64,000 nucleotides of DNA from SCTM01 sp965279655 (GCA_965279655.1 OZ257255.1:3348001-3412000), one strand, 5' to 3'. Positions 34,469-42,933 are shown, counted from the stretch's first letter. Numbers and translations are program-made. The notes: generated by a model not told the origin, from the letters alone.

Positions 34469-35413
34469 TTAGGCGTTCTTGATGAACGCTTCGATGTCCT
34501 GCGGCGACTGCAGGGAAATGCCCGTCAGATCGCCGTCGATGCGCTTGGTGAGGCCGGTGAGCACCTTGCCCGCGCCGCATTCGATCAATGTCGTCACACC
34601 GGCGTCTTTCATCAGATGCACACTCTCGCGCCAGCGCACCAGCGCCGTCACTTGCTCCACCAGAAGCCGGCGGATCTCATCCGGATCGACGACGGTGGAC
34701 GCGGTCACGTTCGCGATCACCGGCACCGCCGGCGATTTCACCGTGACCTTGGCGAGGGCGTCGGCCATCACGTCGGCGGCGGGCTTCATCAACGGACAGT
34801 GGAACGGCGCGCTCACCGGCAGCATCAGCGCGCGCTTCGCACCCTTGGTCTTGGCGAGCACGATGGCGCGCTCCACCGCGGCCTTGTGGCCCGACACCAC
34901 CACTTGGCCCGGCGCATTGTCGTTGGCGGCGGCACAGATCTCGCCGTTGGCGGTGACCTCGCCGGCGATTTCCTGTGCCTGGTCGAGATCGAGGCCGAGA
35001 AGGGCCGCCATCGCGCCTTCGCCGACCGGAACAGCTTTTTGCATCGCCTGACCGCGGATCTTCAGAAGCCGCGCCGCGTCCGACAGGGACAGCGAGCCCG
35101 CGGCGGCGAGCGCGGAATACTCACCGAGCGAATGCCCGGCGACATAGCGCGCGGTGTTGCGGATGGTGATCTTGCCCTGCTTCTCCAGCACGGCGATCAC
35201 CGCCATGCTGACCGCCATCAAGGCGGGCTGGGCGTTCTCCGTGAGGGTCAGCGTATCGTCCGGACCCTCGAACATCAGCTTGGAGAGGTTCTGCTGCAGC
35301 GCCTCGTCCACCTCGCCGAAGATCTCGCGGGCCTCGGTAAAGGCGGCCGCCAGTTCCTTGCCCATGCCGACGGCTTGGGAGCCCTGCCCCGGAAACACGT
35401 ATGCCCAGCTCAT
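34469..35413 (-). CDS. fabD: Malonyl-CoA:ACP transacylase
   Basis: It loads malonyl groups onto ACP. From ATG 35413 it has 314 residues; an AAGGGG ribosome-binding site lies 6 bases before this ATG, better than the in-frame GTG at 35419. Motifs: FPGQGSQAVGMGKE at the N-terminus, the catalytic serine in GHSLGEYSALAAAG, and the second catalytic residue, a histidine, in SAPFHCPLM. It is the first gene of the fabD-fabG-acpP-fabF-mltG group and diverges from the rpsF operon. Confidence 0.97.
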   Translation of the reverse strand: MSWAYVFPGQGSQAVGMGKELAAAFTEAREIFGEVDEALQQNLSKLMFEGPDDTLTLTENAQPALMAVSMAVIAVLEKQGKITIRNTARYVAGHSLGEYSALAAAGSLSLSDAARLLKIRGQAMQKAVPVGEGAMAALLGLDLDQAQEIAGEVTANGEICAAANDNAPGQVVVSGHKAAVERAIVLAKTKGAKRALMLPVSAPFHCPLMKPAADVMADALAKVTVKSPAVPVIANVTASTVVDPDEIRRLLVEQVTALVRWRESVHLMKDAGVTTLIECGAGKVLTGLTKRIDGDLTGISLQSPQDIEAFIKNA

Positions 35414-35576
35414 GCGCACCCCTTTTTCACCCGTGACTCATCGCCGGCACGGGGGCCGGAGACGTGCCCGACAGCGCCCGCCCTGTCAAGGAAGCCACTT
35501 TATATAGTTAAATCAATAAGTTGTATGGCTATTCCTGGGGCCGGTGCGATTTAACCCTTTGGCGGCGCGCAATTCC

Positions 35577-35604
35577 TTGCCCGGTCTCCGCCGATGTGTA
35601 TATT
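35577..35604 (+). promoter_or_regulatory. Candidate promoter of the rpsF operon
   Basis: TTGCCC (35577-35582) and TATATT (35599-35604) are separated by 16 bases. They lie about 110 bases upstream of rpsF and directly ahead of the leader hairpins. The match to a housekeeping promoter is fair; position relative to the leader supports it. Confidence 0.45.
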
Positions 35605-35626
35605 CCGCGCCCTTACATAGCTCCTT

Positions 35627-35675
35627 GCCGACCTCGCTGAGGGGTCGGCTATGCCGGCGGCCCGATGGTCGGGCC
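35627..35675 (+). promoter_or_regulatory. Structured rpsF leader, candidate S6:S18 autoregulatory RNA
   Basis: Two adjacent perfect hairpins: GCCGACC/GGTCGGC (35627-35633 with 35643-35649) and GGCCCGA/TCGGGCC around a TGG loop (35659-35665 with 35669-35675). They lie in the 5' leader of rpsF-rpsR. Many bacteria carry an RNA structure here that binds the S6:S18 dimer for feedback control. I cannot confirm the consensus by eye. Confidence 0.4.
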
Positions 35676-35712
35676 TTGCCGGACGAGACAAGCCAAAAGG
35701 GGTGTTCAAGCT

Positions 35713-36234
35713 ATGGCTCTTTACGAGAGCACTGTCATCGCGCGTCAGGATATCTCCACCACCCAGGTGGACACTCTGGCCGACGAACTGACCGCCATCC
35801 TCGGTGAAGGCGGCGGCAAGGTCACCAAGCGCGAGAATTGGGGTCTGCGGTCCCTCACCTACCGCATCAAGAAGAACCGCAAGGCGCACTACCTGTTCTT
35901 CAACATCGACGCACCGGCTCCGGCGATCGCCGAGTACGAGCGGCGCATGCGCATCAACGAAGACGTGCTGCGTTACCTGACGGTCGCCGTGGAAACCCAC
36001 GAAACCGAACCGTCGGCCGTGTTGCAGAACAAGGGCCGTCCGGAAGGCGAAACCCGTGGCTTCGGCGGCGGCTTCGGCGGCGGTCGTGGTCGCGATCGTG
36101 ACGGCGGCGGCGGCGGCGGCTTCGGCGGCCCGCGTCGTCCGCGTGAAGAAGGCGGTTTCGGCGGTGGCGGCGGCGGCGGTGGCCGCTTCGATTCCGGCCG
36201 TCCGCGTCGTGATGCTGGCACAGGAGAAGGCTAA
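35713..36234 (+). CDS. rpsF: 30S ribosomal protein S6 with a glycine/arginine-rich tail
   Basis: S6 binds 16S rRNA with S18 on the platform of the 30S subunit. The folded domain (about 1-105) has MALYESTVIARQDIS, RENWGLRSLTYRIKKNRKAHY and EDVLRYLTVAVE. A tail of about 58 residues follows, made mostly of Gly with Arg, Phe and Asp (GFGGGFGGGRGRDRD), unlike the short Glu-rich tail of E. coli. The start at 35713 is set by family alignment and by AAAAGGGG upstream. Its TAA shares its last A with the rpsR ATG. Confidence 0.96.
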   Translation: MALYESTVIARQDISTTQVDTLADELTAILGEGGGKVTKRENWGLRSLTYRIKKNRKAHYLFFNIDAPAPAIAEYERRMRINEDVLRYLTVAVETHETEPSAVLQNKGRPEGETRGFGGGFGGGRGRDRDGGGGGGFGGPRRPREEGGFGGGGGGGGRFDSGRPRRDAGTGEG

Positions 36235-36467
36235 TGAAGGGCCGTAAGCCATTCTTCCGGCGCCGCAAGAGCTGCCCGTTCACGGGAGCCAACGCGCCGA
36301 AGATCGACTACAAGGACGTCCGGTTGCTGCAGCGCTACGTCTCTGAGCGCGGCAAGATCGTGCCGAGCCGCATCACCGCGGTATCCGCCAAGAAGCAGCG
36401 CGAACTGGCGAAAGCCATCAAGCGCGCGCGTTTCCTGGCATTGCTGCCTTACGTCGTGGCGGTGTGA
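36234..36467 (+). CDS. rpsR: 30S ribosomal protein S18
   Basis: A 77-residue partner of S6 on the 30S platform. Seen: RRRKSCPFTGANAPKIDYKD, with a single cysteine, and the conserved core LLQRYVSERGKIVPSRITAVS then KKQRELAKAIKRARFLALLP. The ATG overlaps the rpsF stop by one base (TAATG), so translation is coupled. Confidence 0.98.
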   Translation: MKGRKPFFRRRKSCPFTGANAPKIDYKDVRLLQRYVSERGKIVPSRITAVSAKKQRELAKAIKRARFLALLPYVVAV

Positions 36468-36498
36468 TCACCGCTTCCGGGCGCACTGGGGCGCCGGC

Positions 36499-37461
36499 AT
36501 GAAACGCGATGCGTTGATTGCCGTTGCCGCGGGTGTTCTCGGGGCGCTGTTGCTGGTCGCGGCTTGGCGCGGGTCCTTCCTGGGCGTTGCCCTGGGAATG
36601 ATGTTCTCGCCGATGCCGCTGGCCATGACGGCGCTGGGTCTCGGCCTTCGCTATCTGCCGGTGAGCATCTTCGCCGGCGCGATCGCGGTGACGGCCTTGA
36701 CCGGTTCGTTCGCGTTGGCCGCCTTGTACGTGGTGGTCGATGCAGTGCCGGTGGCGATCCTGATGCGGATCGACCTGATGGCGCAAAAACGGGCCGTGAT
36801 GGATCCGCCGCAGGGTATTCGCGGCGGGGACCTGGGACTGGTGGTGGCGATCCTCGCCTTCGCCGCGGTCCTGGCGATGGCGGCAGGGCTCGCGACGTTT
36901 CCGTCCGGGCCGAACGGAATGGAGGCGGCACTTCGCGATCGGCTCACCGAGCTGGTGGCGCAGGTGCCGAACGCAGGCGGCAATGACGAGGCGAAAGCCG
37001 CATTGACGCAAGGCCTCGCCCGGGTCCTTCCCGGGGCCGCGGCTTGGAATTGGGCTTTCCGCGCGCTGATCAGCGCGGTCCTGGCCCAAGGGTTTTTGGC
37101 GCGCGACGGTTTCGCGCGCTGGGCGACCCCGGCCTACCGCACGATCGCGGTGCCAGGGTGGTACATCGGTGTGTTCTGGGTCGCCGCGGTCGCGGCTTGG
37201 CTCATGCCGGGAGATGCGGGTTACGTCGTCGCCAATGCTGTGGCGGCGCTGAGTTTACCGCTTGTGCTGCAAGGCCTGGCGGTGGTGCATGTGGCGGTCG
37301 CGTCGTTCGGCTACGGTCGGATGGCATTGGTCGCCTTCTACGGAGTGGCCCTGGTACTGGCCGGCGCGGCGATCGCGTTGGTCGTGATGCTAGGGGTGAT
37401 GGAACACTTTTTTCAGATACGCGCCCGGCTTGTCAGCCGCCCGCGCAACGGAGGTGAGTGA
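36499..37461 (+). CDS. DUF2232 polytopic membrane protein
   Basis: A 320-residue inner-membrane protein of unknown function with about eight hydrophobic segments. Position between rpsR and rplI is typical for alphaproteobacteria, where a DUF2232 (YybS-like) gene sits inside the ribosomal operon. The first two segments (about 5-60) contain GVLGALLLVAAWRGSFLG and MFSPMPLAMTALGLG. Its last codons hold the GGAGGT ribosome-binding site of rplI, and its stop overlaps the rplI start. No catalytic motif is visible. Confidence 0.88.
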   Translation: MKRDALIAVAAGVLGALLLVAAWRGSFLGVALGMMFSPMPLAMTALGLGLRYLPVSIFAGAIAVTALTGSFALAALYVVVDAVPVAILMRIDLMAQKRAVMDPPQGIRGGDLGLVVAILAFAAVLAMAAGLATFPSGPNGMEAALRDRLTELVAQVPNAGGNDEAKAALTQGLARVLPGAAAWNWAFRALISAVLAQGFLARDGFARWATPAYRTIAVPGWYIGVFWVAAVAAWLMPGDAGYVVANAVAALSLPLVLQGLAVVHVAVASFGYGRMALVAFYGVALVLAGAAIALVVMLGVMEHFFQIRARLVSRPRNGGE

Positions 37462-38042
37462 TGGACGTAATCTTGCTGGAGCGTATTGATCGCTTGGGTC
37501 AGATGGGCGACGTGGTCAACGTAAAGCCCGGCTTCGCGCGGAACTTCTTGTTCCCGAAGAAGAAGGCGCTGCGCGCCAATAAGGACAACAAGGCGCTCTT
37601 CGAATCGAAGCGCGTCGAGCTCGAAGCGAACAACATCAAGCGTCGCGACGAAGCGCAAGCCGTGGCGAAGAAGATGGACGGCCTGAAGGTCGTCATCGTC
37701 CGCCAGGCCGGCGAAGGTGGCCAACTGTACGGTTCGGTCTCCGCGCGCGACATCGCCGAGGAGATCACCAAGCAGGGCTTCCATGTTGAGCGCACCCAGG
37801 TGCTGCTGAACGCCCCGGTGAAGGTGCTGGGCACGTTCAAGACGTCGCTCCGCCTGCATCCGGAAGTGAAGATCGACGTCGACTTTACGGTCGCCCGTTC
37901 GATGGAAGAAGCCGACCTGAAGGCGGCGGAAGCCGCAGCGCTGCTCGAGCGCGCCGAGGACGCCCAGCGACTGGTCGCCGAAGCCGAACAGGTCGCGGGC
38001 GAGGAAGCCGGCGAAGCCGAAGCGGCGGAAGCCAACGCCTAA
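37461..38042 (+). CDS. rplI: 50S ribosomal protein L9
   Basis: L9 binds 23S rRNA at the base of the L1 stalk. The N-terminal domain has MDVILLERIDRLGQMGDVVNVKPGFARNFL split over residues 1-30, the long connecting helix carries many Lys/Glu residues, and the C-terminal domain has GQLYGSVSARDIAEEI. At 193 residues it is about 45 longer than E. coli L9 because of an acidic Ala/Glu tail (from about 150). ATG 37461 overlaps the DUF2232 stop, and GGAGGT lies 6 bases upstream. Confidence 0.97.
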   Translation: MDVILLERIDRLGQMGDVVNVKPGFARNFLFPKKKALRANKDNKALFESKRVELEANNIKRRDEAQAVAKKMDGLKVVIVRQAGEGGQLYGSVSARDIAEEITKQGFHVERTQVLLNAPVKVLGTFKTSLRLHPEVKIDVDFTVARSMEEADLKAAEAAALLERAEDAQRLVAEAEQVAGEEAGEAEAAEANA

Positions 38043-38065
38043 AGGCCTCTCATAGCCTTTCGCAC

Positions 38066-38104
38066 CGGCGCGGCTCTGGCAACGGGGTCGCGCCGTTTGC
38101 TTTT
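38066..38104 (+). terminator. Terminator of the rpsF-rpsR-DUF2232-rplI operon
   Basis: CGGCGCG (38066-38072) pairs with CGCGCCG (38089-38095) and is followed by TTTGCTTTT. It lies 24 bases after rplI and before the CobW gene, so it should close the ribosomal operon. Confidence 0.75.
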
Positions 38105-38148
38105 ACGTCCTATATGAGCGCGACCGTCTTCCGTAAGGACTGTAAGTC

Positions 38149-39201
38149 ATGGCCGACCCGCAAATCCCCGTCACCGTCCTCACCGGCTTCCTCGGCGCCG
38201 GCAAGACCACACTGCTCAACCGCGTGCTGACCGAGAACCACGGCAAGAAGTACGCCGTGATCGTCAACGAGTTCGGCGAGATCGGCATCGACAATGACCT
38301 GGTGGTCGGCGCGGACGAGGAAGTGTTCGAGATGAACAACGGCTGCATCTGCTGCACCGTGCGCGGCGACCTGATCCGCATCCTCGGCGGCCTGATGAAG
38401 CGCAAAGACAAGTTCGACGGCATCTTGGTGGAGACCACCGGCTTGGCGGACCCCTCGCCCGTCGCGCAGACCTTCTTCACCGACGACGACATCAAGAAGA
38501 AGACGAAACTCGACGCCATCATCACGGTGGTCGACGCAAAGCACGTGGAACAGCGGCTCGCCGATACCGAGACCGCGGACGACCAGATCGCGTTCGCCGA
38601 CGTGATCCTGCTCAACAAGACCGATCTCGTATCGCCGGAAGAATTGAAACGCGTCGAGAAGCGCCTGCGTACGCTCAACCCGTTCGCCACCATCCACCAC
38701 ACCCAGCGCGGCGACATCGCGCTCGACAAGATCCTGGATCGCGGCGCTTTCGACCTGCAGCGCGCGCTCGCCCTGAACCCGGAGTTCCTCAAGGACGAGC
38801 ACGATCATGGGCACCACCACCATGATCATGGCCACGACCATCATCACCATGATCACGGGCATGACCATCACGACGACCACGGCGATGCGGCACTGACCCA
38901 CGACGAGGACATCAAGAGCCTGTCGGTCTCCACCGACAAGCCGCTCGATCCGGTGAAGTTCGATACCTGGATCAACGATGTCCTGATGAACATCGGCCAG
39001 AGCATATTGCGCACCAAGGGCATCCTGAACATGGCCCGTGCCGACCAGCGCTATGTCTTCCAGGCCGTGCACATGGTTTCGGAAGGCGGCTTCGCCGGCC
39101 CGTGGCCATCCAAGGACAACCGTCGCTCGCGCCTGGTGTTCATCGGCCGCGATCTCGACGAAGAGATGCTGAAGCGCGGCTTCGAGTCCTGCATCGCCTG
39201 A
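38149..39201 (+). CDS. CobW/COG0523-family GTPase with His-rich metal-binding loop
   Basis: G3E-family P-loop GTPase, probably a metallochaperone (Zn2+ is most common). In 350 residues: Walker A GFLGAGKTT (13-21), EFGEIGIDND, the metal-binding GCICC (65-69, with C66, C68, C69), Walker B-like VETTGLADP, the guanine-specificity NKTD (156-159), and a stretch rich in His and Asp (about 218-245) between the two domains. The CobW C-terminal domain (about 255-345) follows. The WD40 gene starts 17 bases downstream. I see no clear Zur box upstream. Confidence 0.93.
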   Translation: MADPQIPVTVLTGFLGAGKTTLLNRVLTENHGKKYAVIVNEFGEIGIDNDLVVGADEEVFEMNNGCICCTVRGDLIRILGGLMKRKDKFDGILVETTGLADPSPVAQTFFTDDDIKKKTKLDAIITVVDAKHVEQRLADTETADDQIAFADVILLNKTDLVSPEELKRVEKRLRTLNPFATIHHTQRGDIALDKILDRGAFDLQRALALNPEFLKDEHDHGHHHHDHGHDHHHHDHGHDHHDDHGDAALTHDEDIKSLSVSTDKPLDPVKFDTWINDVLMNIGQSILRTKGILNMARADQRYVFQAVHMVSEGGFAGPWPSKDNRRSRLVFIGRDLDEEMLKRGFESCIA

Positions 39202-39217
39202 TCCCCAGGAATCACCC

Positions 39218-40240
39218 GTGGCCGATCTTCCGCTTCAAACCTGGACCTTCGACGCCTTTGTCGTCGGCATCGCCTTGTCCGGCAACGGCAAGACCTTCGC
39301 CGTCGGACTGGGTGACGGCACAGCGCGCCTGATCGACATCGACGCGCCCGCCCCGTCCCCGATCACGGTTCACAAAGGGGCGTGCCTTAGCCTCGTAGCG
39401 GATATCGACGACGACGCCTTCCTGAGCGGCGGCGACGATGGGCAAGTGGTGCGTATTTCCGCCAGCGGCGAACGCGAGACGATCGCGACCCTCAAGAACA
39501 AGTGGATCGACCACGTCACCGCCCATGCCGGCGCGGGCGTGCGCGCCTATGCCAGCGGCAAGGACGTCTATGTGCTCGACAAGAAGCGCAAGGGCGAGCC
39601 GCGGCACTTGGCGCATCCGACGTCCGTCGGCGGGCTGGCGATCAATCCCAAGGGTAAACGCCTGGCTGTCACCCACTACAACGGGGTGAGCTTGTGGTGG
39701 CTGGCGTCGCAAGACTCCAAGTCGCAGCTGCTGGAGTGGAAGGGCTCGCACCTGCAGGCCCTGTGGAGCCCGGATGGGGACTACGTCATCACCGCCATGC
39801 AGGAGAACGCCCTGCACGGCTGGCGCCTGTCGGACGCCCAGCACATGCGTATGCAGGGCTATGGCGCCAAGGTGCGCTCCATGAGCTTCATGCGCAAAGG
39901 CGCGTGGCTGGCCACCGGCGGCGCCGATACGGTGATCTGCTGGCCCTTCAGCGGCAATGGCCCCATGGGCAAAGCGCCGGAAGAGTTCGGCAACGGTGCC
40001 ATCGGCGCCGGCGCAGGCACCGCTGTGACGGCGGTCGCCGGAAATCCGAAACGCGACCTCATGGCCGCGGGCTTCGAGAACGGCGCGGTGATCATCGGTC
40101 AGCCCGGCGCGCCGCGCGCCGTGGGCATCGTCGAAGCGGACAATTCGCCTGTGACATCCATTGTGTGGAACGCCGCCGGCGACCGGCTGCTCGCCGGGAA
40201 CGAAGCCGGCAAGGTCGTGCTGGCGGACTTCAGGGGCTAG
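39218..40240 (+). CDS. WD40-repeat protein partnered with the CobW GTPase
   Basis: A 340-residue beta-propeller with no signal peptide, so cytosolic. Several repeats show the pattern SxxGD...V...DxxA, for example FLSGGDDGQVVRISASG, WSPDGDYVITAMQENALHGWRL, WLATGGADTVICWPF and WNAAGDRLLAGNEAGKVVLADF. The GTG start has AGGA 8 bases upstream. It lies 17 bases after the CobW gene, an arrangement suggesting the propeller is a scaffold or client in the same metal-delivery pathway; this is inference. Its stop abuts the uppP stop head-on. Confidence 0.88.
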   Translation: MADLPLQTWTFDAFVVGIALSGNGKTFAVGLGDGTARLIDIDAPAPSPITVHKGACLSLVADIDDDAFLSGGDDGQVVRISASGERETIATLKNKWIDHVTAHAGAGVRAYASGKDVYVLDKKRKGEPRHLAHPTSVGGLAINPKGKRLAVTHYNGVSLWWLASQDSKSQLLEWKGSHLQALWSPDGDYVITAMQENALHGWRLSDAQHMRMQGYGAKVRSMSFMRKGAWLATGGADTVICWPFSGNGPMGKAPEEFGNGAIGAGAGTAVTAVAGNPKRDLMAAGFENGAVIIGQPGAPRAVGIVEADNSPVTSIVWNAAGDRLLAGNEAGKVVLADFRG

Positions 40241-41053
40241 CTAGCCCAAAAGCAGCGCCAGCAGCAGCACACCGAGAACAATGCGGTAATAAGCGAACGG
40301 CGCGAAGCCGTGGCGCGAGACGTAGCCGATCATCCACTTCACCACGAACAGCGCGACGATGAACGCCGTCACGAAGCCGATGGCGATGATCTCCAGGCCT
40401 TCCACCGAAAGTGTGCCGCGGTTCTTGTAGGTGTCGTAGACCGTGGCGCCCAGCATGGTGGGGATCGCCAGCATGAACGAGAACTCGGCGGCGGTCTCAC
40501 GCGTGACGCCCACCAGCAGCGCGCCCATGATGGTCGCCGCGGCACGGCTGGTGCCGGGGATCATGGAAATGCACTGGAACAGGCCGATGGCGAAGGCGCG
40601 GCCATAGGGGATCGCTTCGATGGTCTCGTAGCGCACTTTGGGCGCACGCACGGACGGCAGGCGCTCAATGATAATGATGGCGATGCCGCCGACGATCAGC
40701 GCGATCGCCACCACCAGGGGCGAGAACAGCACCTGCTTGATGAACTTGTACGCCAGCACGCCGATCACCGCCGACGGCAGGAAGGCGAGCAGGATATTGA
40801 TGGTGAAGTGCTGTGCGCTGGAACTGCGCAGCAGCGTCACAACGGTATTGATCAGCTTGGCGCGGTACAGCCAGCACACGGCCAGGATCGCGCCGAGTTG
40901 TATGACGATGGGAAACAATTCGCCGGCGGGGCCCTGGAACCCCAGCATATCCTGCACCAGAATGAGATGCCCGGTGGAGGAGATCGGCAGAAATTCCGTG
41001 ATGCCTTCGACGATGCCGAGAAGAATTGCTTGGATGGCGGTCGACAGATCCAT
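40241..41053 (-). CDS. uppP: Undecaprenyl-diphosphatase
   Basis: UppP (BacA) recycles undecaprenyl pyrophosphate, the lipid carrier of cell-wall synthesis, and overexpression gives bacitracin resistance. The 270-residue frame from ATG 41053 (MDLSTAIQAILLGIVEG) has about eight membrane segments and both signature motifs: EGITEFLPISSTGH (16-29) and IPGTSRAAATIMGALL. A longer frame from 41089 is not supported by the family start. It is convergent with the WD40 gene with no gap. Confidence 0.96.
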   Translation of the reverse strand: MDLSTAIQAILLGIVEGITEFLPISSTGHLILVQDMLGFQGPAGELFPIVIQLGAILAVCWLYRAKLINTVVTLLRSSSAQHFTINILLAFLPSAVIGVLAYKFIKQVLFSPLVVAIALIVGGIAIIIIERLPSVRAPKVRYETIEAIPYGRAFAIGLFQCISMIPGTSRAAATIMGALLVGVTRETAAEFSFMLAIPTMLGATVYDTYKNRGTLSVEGLEIIAIGFVTAFIVALFVVKWMIGYVSRHGFAPFAYYRIVLGVLLLALLLG

Positions 41054-41177
41054 GGGCACCGGCACAGGAAGGCGATAGGCGGGCCGCATCTGGGCAGACC
41101 GCTTTCAGCTTGGCAAGCGGGACGTGCGCCACGACGGCGCGCACCGTCGAGCCTGCGAAAGAGAAAGGCGCGACATC

Positions 41178-42035
41178 ATGGTTGAACCTTTGGCGGGACC
41201 GGACCAAACGGCCGTGCGGGTGGCGCTATGGCGCGCGCAGCATGTCCAGATCGACGCCCCGCCGCATGTGCTCGAGGACCTGATCGGACTGCGCATGGCC
41301 GCGCCGCCGGCGGGCTGGCAGAACCGGCCGGACATGGATCCTGTCGGCACGCGTCCCTTCCGCGCCTCCATCGTCGGCCGCGCGCGCTTCATCGAGGATC
41401 TGGTCGGGGAACAGGCCAGCCGCGGCGTGAGCCAATACGTCATCCTCGGCGCGGGCCTGGATTCATTCGCCCAACGGCGGCTCGACATCGCCGCCCACGT
41501 GCGCTTTTTCGAGGTCGACCAGCCGGGAACCCAGGCCTGGAAGCAGCGGAGACTGGCCGAGCTTGGGCTGCCCATCCCGGCGGCCCTGACGTTCGTGCCG
41601 GTGAATTTCGAGGCCGGCGACGACTGGTGGGAGAAACTCGGCGCCGCGGGCTTCGATCGCGCCAAGCCCGCCGTCGTCGCCTCCACCGGCGTCAGCATGT
41701 ACCTCACCAAGGAGGCCATCGCGGCGACCCTGCGCCAGGTGGCCACGCTGGCCACGGGCTCGACCTATGCCATGACGTTCATGGTGCCGCTGGAACTGGT
41801 GGACACGGAAGTACGTCCATCCATGGAATTCGCGGTGAACGGGGCTCGGGCGAGCGGCACCCCCTTCATCAGTTTCTTCGCGCCGGATGAGATTGTCGCG
41901 CTGGCGCTGACCTGTGGATTCCGTGACGCGCGGCATGTCTCGGGCGGCGATCTCGCCCAACGCTATTTCGCCGGCCGCAGCGATGAGCTGCGGCCGCCGA
42001 ACAACGCCGAGGACTTCTTGATCGCGACGACCTAG
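41178..42035 (+). CDS. Class I SAM-dependent methyltransferase (leucine carboxyl methyltransferase/TIGR00027 type)
   Basis: A 285-residue member of the PPM1/LCMT-like family of O-methyltransferases. Seen: ASIVGRARFIEDLV near the N-terminus, the SAM-binding VILGAGLDSFAQRR (the usual LGAGLDTRA-type motif), FFEVDQPGTQAWKQ with the acidic residue at the end of strand 2, and STGVSMYLTKEAI. ATG 41178 was chosen over 41124 because AAAGG precedes it and family members start there. The substrate is unknown. It is transcribed alone. Confidence 0.9.
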   Translation: MVEPLAGPDQTAVRVALWRAQHVQIDAPPHVLEDLIGLRMAAPPAGWQNRPDMDPVGTRPFRASIVGRARFIEDLVGEQASRGVSQYVILGAGLDSFAQRRLDIAAHVRFFEVDQPGTQAWKQRRLAELGLPIPAALTFVPVNFEAGDDWWEKLGAAGFDRAKPAVVASTGVSMYLTKEAIAATLRQVATLATGSTYAMTFMVPLELVDTEVRPSMEFAVNGARASGTPFISFFAPDEIVALALTCGFRDARHVSGGDLAQRYFAGRSDELRPPNNAEDFLIATT

Positions 42036-42304
42036 CGCTTTACGCCGCGCTTGGGTGTCGCCGCCGCGAGTTGATCCTGCGCGGTCTTGAGGTCGACCCG
42101 GCAGTTCTGGAGTTCGTTGGTCGCCGTTCCGGCCTTGGTGGCGGAATCCGCCGCCTGCTTCTGCAGTGTCGCGACTTGCTTGACCGCCGCCGCCGACGCC
42201 GTCTGCGCTTTGGCGAGATCGGTGCGAATCTGCATCGTGTACAGACCCAACCCGATCAAGGCGACGATCGCGATCCCGACAATCGGTCCACCATACTTTT
42301 CCAT
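42032..42304 (-). CDS. Small membrane-anchored coiled-coil protein (copy 1)
   Basis: A 90-residue protein: one membrane segment (about 5-23, GGPIVGIAIVALIGLGLYTM), then an alpha-helical, Ala/Thr/Gln-rich stretch of heptad type (about 27-80) with one cysteine (NCRVDL), and a basic end PKRGVKR. It is a likely paralogue of the gene at 42455-42748: both share GP-I-G...IGLGLYT at the N-terminus and a lone Cys in a helix near the same place. The helix would face the periplasm if the N-terminus is inside. Function unknown. It overlaps the preceding methyltransferase end by 4 bases on the opposite strand. Confidence 0.75.
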   Translation of the reverse strand: MEKYGGPIVGIAIVALIGLGLYTMQIRTDLAKAQTASAAAVKQVATLQKQAADSATKAGTATNELQNCRVDLKTAQDQLAAATPKRGVKR

Positions 42305-42344
42305 TCCGGCATCCTCCCCATGCGTTGATAAAAAGCGCGCCGAA

Positions 42345-42372
42345 GGCCCGACGGCAATAATGCCGTCAGGCC
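42345..42372. terminator. Strong hairpin between the two small coiled-coil genes
   Basis: GACGGCA (42350-42356) and TGCCGTC (42361-42367) pair round an ATAA loop, extended by GGCC on both sides after one mismatch. On the minus strand it is followed, after 9 bases, by a T-rich CTTTTTATC. It should terminate the upstream small gene. Confidence 0.65.
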
Positions 42373-42454
42373 TCCGTACTCGGGAGCGTACGCCCTCGCC
42401 TAACCGCTGACTACACGCGGATTACTGACGGCGGGCGCGTAAGGGATGCGCGTA

Positions 42455-42748
42455 TCAGCGGCTGCTCTTGCCACCGCCACTCTTGCTCTGCGCGGATTCT
42501 TCTGTCGCGGCCGCGCGGTTGGTCGCTTCCTGCAGTTCGGTCGTGCACTTGTCGAGCGCGGCTGTCTGGGAGGTCACTTGCGTCTTGAACGTATCGGCAT
42601 TGGTCTTCGCGGTGTCCGCGTTCTTCGTGACCAGGGCGAGGCGCGCCTCCGACGAGGCTAGGCTGCTGTGCAACGACCAAGTGTATAAGCCGAGGCCAAT
42701 AACAAGCATCGCGCAAACACCAATGATGGGACCGGCAGCACGTTCCAT
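42455..42748 (-). CDS. Small membrane-anchored coiled-coil protein (copy 2)
   Basis: A 97-residue paralogue of the gene at 42032-42304. One membrane segment (about 6-24, GPIIGVCAMLVIGLGLYTW), a predicted helical coiled coil (about 28-80, LASSEARLALVTKNADTAK) with one cysteine in LDKCTTELQEATN, and a Ser/Gly/Lys-rich tail. Ribosome-binding site AGGAG precedes ATG by about 8 bases. The two are separated by a terminator hairpin, so they are separate transcription units. Function unknown; divergent from dnaB. Confidence 0.78.
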   Translation of the reverse strand: MERAAGPIIGVCAMLVIGLGLYTWSLHSSLASSEARLALVTKNADTAKTNADTFKTQVTSQTAALDKCTTELQEATNRAAATEESAQSKSGGGKSSR

Positions 42749-42933
42749 GGAGAACTCCTGTTACTCTTCCACTGTGCCTTTCAAACGCGCCGGTCCGCGG
42801 ATTGATCCCCTGACGGTCGTTTTCCCCCACCATTCACCTAATCCACAGGAAGAATTTATTTTTTTCCTTTGAAAGCCAAGGGCGCGGCCGAAAACTGATG
42901 ACCGGAAGCATGTGACGAAATAATGTCCGCGCC

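Noticed and set aside
38800..38885. CAT/GAC-rich repeat as a mobile or satellite repeat
   Set aside because: It encodes the His/Asp-rich loop of the CobW protein; irregular codon mix shows protein-level selection.
40234..40247. Perfect palindrome GGGCTAGCTAGCCC at the WD40/uppP junction
   Set aside because: It results from two convergent stop codons meeting head to head; no T-tract for a terminator.
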